From Bacillota bacterium (GTDB taxonomy: Bacteria > Bacillota > Clostridia > Lachnospirales > Cellulosilyticaceae): a stretch of DNA of 7,195 nucleotides. The position numbers and the translations under genes are program-made. Shown here piece by piece: positions 4,804-7,195 of this stretch (within the stretch, counting starts at the first letter, position 1; the number at the start of each line of letters is the position of its first letter). The stretch covers positions 1 to 7,195 of the forward strand of contig JAEXBC010000442.1 of the NCBI GenBank assembly GCA_023457875.1, in the 5' to 3' direction. The notes under the pieces are model-generated. The model was not told the origin of the DNA and made no database searches. It was given only the letters and a program-made list of their open reading frames with translations.

Positions 4804-6519
4804 GTGAGAAAGACAGGAGAGACACTCACCAATATCAAAATGATAGACAAGCCTAAAAAGGAGTACAATTTAACAGGTAAAGATGGCATTTGGATGCTAT
4901 GCATTCTAGTGCTTTATGGGATTATATCCTTTATTAACTTGGGGAGCTTTATCAATCCGCAAAGCTTTTGGGAGCCTAATAAAGAGGATGAGCGAATTAC
5001 TTTGGATTTTGGCAAGGTTGTGAGCCTAGGTAGAGCTAGGTATTATTGTGGTGCTCGATTTGGGAAGTTTGAGTTACGCAGCTCTACAGATAATTTGCGC
5101 TATGATTATATGGAGGATTTAGAAGAAAAAGCGGTGTTCTTTTGGCAAGACATGACCTTTGAGGATGAGAGCATGAGATATCTCACCATCACAGCAAAAG
5201 AACCCTATGCCTTTATGGGTGAAATTCAGTTTTATGATAAAGAGGGAGAGATCTTACCTGTTACCGTTTTATCTGGAAGTCAGGCCATAGTAGATGAACC
5301 TAGTAGCGTACCAGAGGAAATAAGCTACTTAAACTCCACCTATTTTGATGAGATTTATCATGCGCGTACAGCTTATGAATACATTCATGGACTGGATATT
5401 TATGAGTATACCCACCCCCCTTTAGGCAAGCTGATTATGACAGTGCCCATTAGGGCTTTTGGCATGAACACCTTTAGTTATCGACTAATGGGAAACATAG
5501 CAGGTATGCTGCTTTTATTGGTGATGTATGTTTTTGCCAAGCGAATCTTTGGCAGCACCAGATACGCTGCTTTAGGCATGATACTATTTGCAGCAGAGGG
5601 GATGCATTTTGTACAGACTCGTATTGGGACAGTGGATAGCTTTTTAGTGCTATTTATGTTTTTGGCATTTTTGTTTATGTATCAGTATATCAGTATGGGA
5701 ACAGAAGCTTCACTGGGCGGGAAATATCTCAATTTACTTGCTTCGGGAGCCTTTATGGGAATGGCCATTGCCACCAAGTGGAATGGGGCTTACTGTGGAT
5801 TTGGACTAGCGGCTATTTTCTTTGCAGACCTGATTTTACGAGGCAAAAAAGCAAATAGCTATGGGAACTGGCGAAGTCAACGAAGATGTATTATACTTTG
5901 GTGTTTTGTGTGTTTTATATTTATACCTATAGCCATTTATTTGCTAAGTTATATTCCGTTTTTCTTAAGTGATGGAGGAAAGGGATTAAAGGAATGGTGG
6001 GCGTTGCAGCAAAGAATGCTACGCTATCATGCAGAGCTTAATGCAACCCATCCTTTCACGTCGCCTTGGTATCTGTGGCCACTTGGCATTAAACCGGTAT
6101 GGTATTATGACGGTAAAGTGGCTGAAGGAATGGTATCGAGTATAGCGCTTCATAGTAATCCTATTATTTGGTGGGTAGGAATAGTAGGGATGATTTATGC
6201 ATGTAAGGAAGTAATTGTTGAAAGAAGTAAGGCATACAGTTTTTTGATTGTAGCCATACTAAGTGTTTATTTACCCTATGCCTTTGTTCCGCGTATTATG
6301 TTTTTGTATCACTATTTCCCAGTGGTACCCCTTATGATTTTGTGCCTCGTAGGGTTTATAAAAATGTTGGATACAAAGACTAGACGTCCTGCTTATATCT
6401 GGTTTTCAGCAGTATCTATAGCTGCGTTTGCTTTCTTTTACCCTATTTACTCAGGTCTACTTGTGCCGGAGTGGTATGCTTTTTTAACGCAGTGGCTTCC
6501 ATGCTGGCAGCTTTACTAA
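4804..6519 (+). CDS. GT39 (PMT-family) polyprenyl-phosphate-mannose-type glycosyltransferase with discoidin-like loop
   Basis: Enzymes of this family are integral membrane GT-C glycosyltransferases that move mannose from a lipid-phosphate carrier to proteins or cell-surface glycans on the outer face of the membrane. From GTG 4804 the protein has 571 residues (577 from ATG 4786). A charged N-terminus is followed by a first membrane segment at about 28-50. A predicted extracytoplasmic stretch of about 125 residues follows. Within it, about 58-150 resembles a discoidin (F5/8 type C) fold, with ITLDFGK, a YYCG strand and FELRSSTD. Then comes the family acidic motif FDEIYHAR (Asp182, Glu183) and THPPLGK (204-209). 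Several hydrophobic segments follow, including one after TRIGTVDSF, as usual for bacterial members. The C-terminus looks complete. The gene stands alone, with its own probable promoter and a terminator at 6528-6556. Family membership is strong; the sugar, acceptor and the role of the extra domain are inferred. Confidence 0.88.
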   Translation: MRKTGETLTNIKMIDKPKKEYNLTGKDGIWMLCILVLYGIISFINLGSFINPQSFWEPNKEDERITLDFGKVVSLGRARYYCGARFGKFELRSSTDNLRYDYMEDLEEKAVFFWQDMTFEDESMRYLTITAKEPYAFMGEIQFYDKEGEILPVTVLSGSQAIVDEPSSVPEEISYLNSTYFDEIYHARTAYEYIHGLDIYEYTHPPLGKLIMTVPIRAFGMNTFSYRLMGNIAGMLLLLVMYVFAKRIFGSTRYAALGMILFAAEGMHFVQTRIGTVDSFLVLFMFLAFLFMYQYISMGTEASLGGKYLNLLASGAFMGMAIATKWNGAYCGFGLAAIFFADLILRGKKANSYGNWRSQRRCIILWCFVCFIFIPIAIYLLSYIPFFLSDGGKGLKEWWALQQRMLRYHAELNATHPFTSPWYLWPLGIKPVWYYDGKVAEGMVSSIALHSNPIIWWVGIVGMIYACKEVIVERSKAYSFLIVAILSVYLPYAFVPRIMFLYHYFPVVPLMILCLVGFIKMLDTKTRRPAYIWFSAVSIAAFAFFYPIYSGLLVPEWYAFLTQWLPCWQLY

Positions 6520-6527
6520 AAATGATG

Positions 6528-6556
6528 GGACATTACAAGTTTTGTAGTGTCCTTTT
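6528..6556 (+). terminator. Intrinsic terminator after the mannosyltransferase gene
   Basis: GGACATTACA (6528-6537) pairs with TGTAGTGTCC (6543-6552) through one G-U pair. A short loop closes it and TTTT follows. It starts 9 bases after the stop codon. The remaining 6557-6678 is AT-rich and shows no clear promoter for the next gene; TTGATA at 6600 has no -10 at the right distance. Confidence 0.85.
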
Positions 6557-6693
6557 CTGTAGACAGAGAAAGCTTAAGCCTATTTAAATAAAAGATTTAT
6601 TGATATAAAAAAGTAGCATAAATTTGGCTATCATAATAAACTAATAGTAAACTCTAATTTTACAGCTAGGGGTAATCCAAAGGGGGAAAAGAG

Positions 6694-7195
6694 ATGATGG
6701 AAAAGAAGAAAAAAATCTTGCTGATTGATCAAGACGATGTTCTGGCAGAATATATTGAAGGCGTAGCGATTGCCTATAATAAAAAATATAATACGAGTAA
6801 AACGGCAGAGGATTGTACTTGCTGGGATTTGTATGCTGTTTTTGGTAACGAGGTGGATACGGTTATGCATGATCCAGAACTGTTTAGGCACCTAAAGCCG
6901 GTGAAGTATGCCCTTGAAGTCTTTGAAAGATTGTATAAAAGTGAGCTCTTTGAAATGTATATTGTTACAGCAGCACAGTCTACTACAGTAGAAGCAAAGC
7001 ATGAATGGATAAAAACCTATCTGCCTTATTTTCCGCAGGAGCAGATTATCGTTTGTAGAAAAAAAGGGATGATTAGAGGAGACTTTTTGCTGGATGATGG
7101 TATGCACAACATAGAGGAGTTTGCGGCTTCAGGAGGAACCCCAATTATCTTTGATAGACCCCATAATAGAAATGCAGATAAGGGGTATATGAGGG
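6694..7195 (+). CDS. HAD-superfamily 5'(3')-deoxyribonucleotidase-like protein (NT5C family), 3' end outside window
   Basis: The frame runs from ATG 6694 off the end of the window (167 codons visible). AAAGGGGG (6679-6686) lies 7 bases before ATG 6694; a second ATG follows directly at 6697. Members of this family remove phosphate from (deoxy)nucleoside monophosphates in the cytosol. HAD motifs appear in order. Motif I is LLIDQDDVLAEY, with the nucleophile Asp12 and general acid/base Asp14. Motif II is the Thr of YIVTAAQ (Thr92). The motif III lysine is Lys123 or Lys124, in the CRKKG stretch. Motif IV is the DD pair Asp134/Asp135 in FLLDDG. A late IIFDRPHNRN stretch, with aromatic and Trp-rich parts earlier (CWDLY), also suits NT5C. 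Family members are usually about 170-200 residues, so little is missing. The reverse frames here are shadows. NT5C is the best fit; another HAD phosphatase subgroup is possible. Confidence 0.82.
   Translation, partial: MMEKKKKILLIDQDDVLAEYIEGVAIAYNKKYNTSKTAEDCTCWDLYAVFGNEVDTVMHDPELFRHLKPVKYALEVFERLYKSELFEMYIVTAAQSTTVEAKHEWIKTYLPYFPQEQIIVCRKKGMIRGDFLLDDGMHNIEEFAASGGTPIIFDRPHNRNADKGYMR

Noticed and set aside
6631..7107. Two reverse-strand open frames at the right end
   Set aside because: They lie opposite a + strand gene with ordered HAD motifs and a good ribosome binding site, so they are shadows.
1..7195. A novel multi-gene defence or metabolic system across the window
   Set aside because: The genes have unrelated known functions and are separated by their own promoters and terminators; nothing suggests joint action.

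Overview
The window is an AT-rich stretch of a low-GC Gram-positive chromosome. A T-box leader, strong AAGGAGG-type ribosome binding sites, GTG starts, a rubrerythrin and a B. subtilis-type methionyl-tRNA synthetase with a C-terminal tRNA-binding domain all point to an anaerobic member of the Clostridia, possibly Lachnospirales. The genus cannot be fixed by eye. No mobile element, CRISPR array, rRNA or tRNA gene was seen.

Layout, all genes on the + strand: (1) 1-393, C-terminal part of an M19 membrane-dipeptidase-type peptidase, cut by the window start. (2) 574-1194, a small stand-alone HD-GYP protein, a probable cyclic-di-GMP phosphodiesterase, with its own promoter at 434-462. (3) 1228-1575, a promoter and a complete T-box riboswitch. 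It has a recognisable Stem I, a Met (AUG) specifier, the T-box sequence, an antiterminator and a competing terminator. (4) 1659-3653, metG, the gene the T-box controls, followed by an elaborate terminator. (5) 3863-4525, a rubrerythrin-type peroxidase with a rubredoxin-like zinc ribbon at BOTH ends of the diiron domain, closed by a strong terminator. (6) 4804-6519, a GT39 (PMT-family) membrane mannosyltransferase with an extra discoidin-like beta domain predicted in its first extracytoplasmic loop. It is followed by a terminator. (7) 6694-7195, a HAD-type 5'(3')-deoxyribonucleotidase (NT5C family) cut by the window end.

Most genes look like separate transcription units with their own promoter, terminator or both, so this is a row of housekeeping and stress genes rather than one operon or pathway. 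I see no new multi-gene system. The observations most worth a second look are the Rd-diiron-Rd rubrerythrin, the discoidin-like insertion in the mannosyltransferase and the well-resolved Met T-box. Two start codons (574 and 4804) were moved downstream of the longest open frames because of ribosome binding site position.
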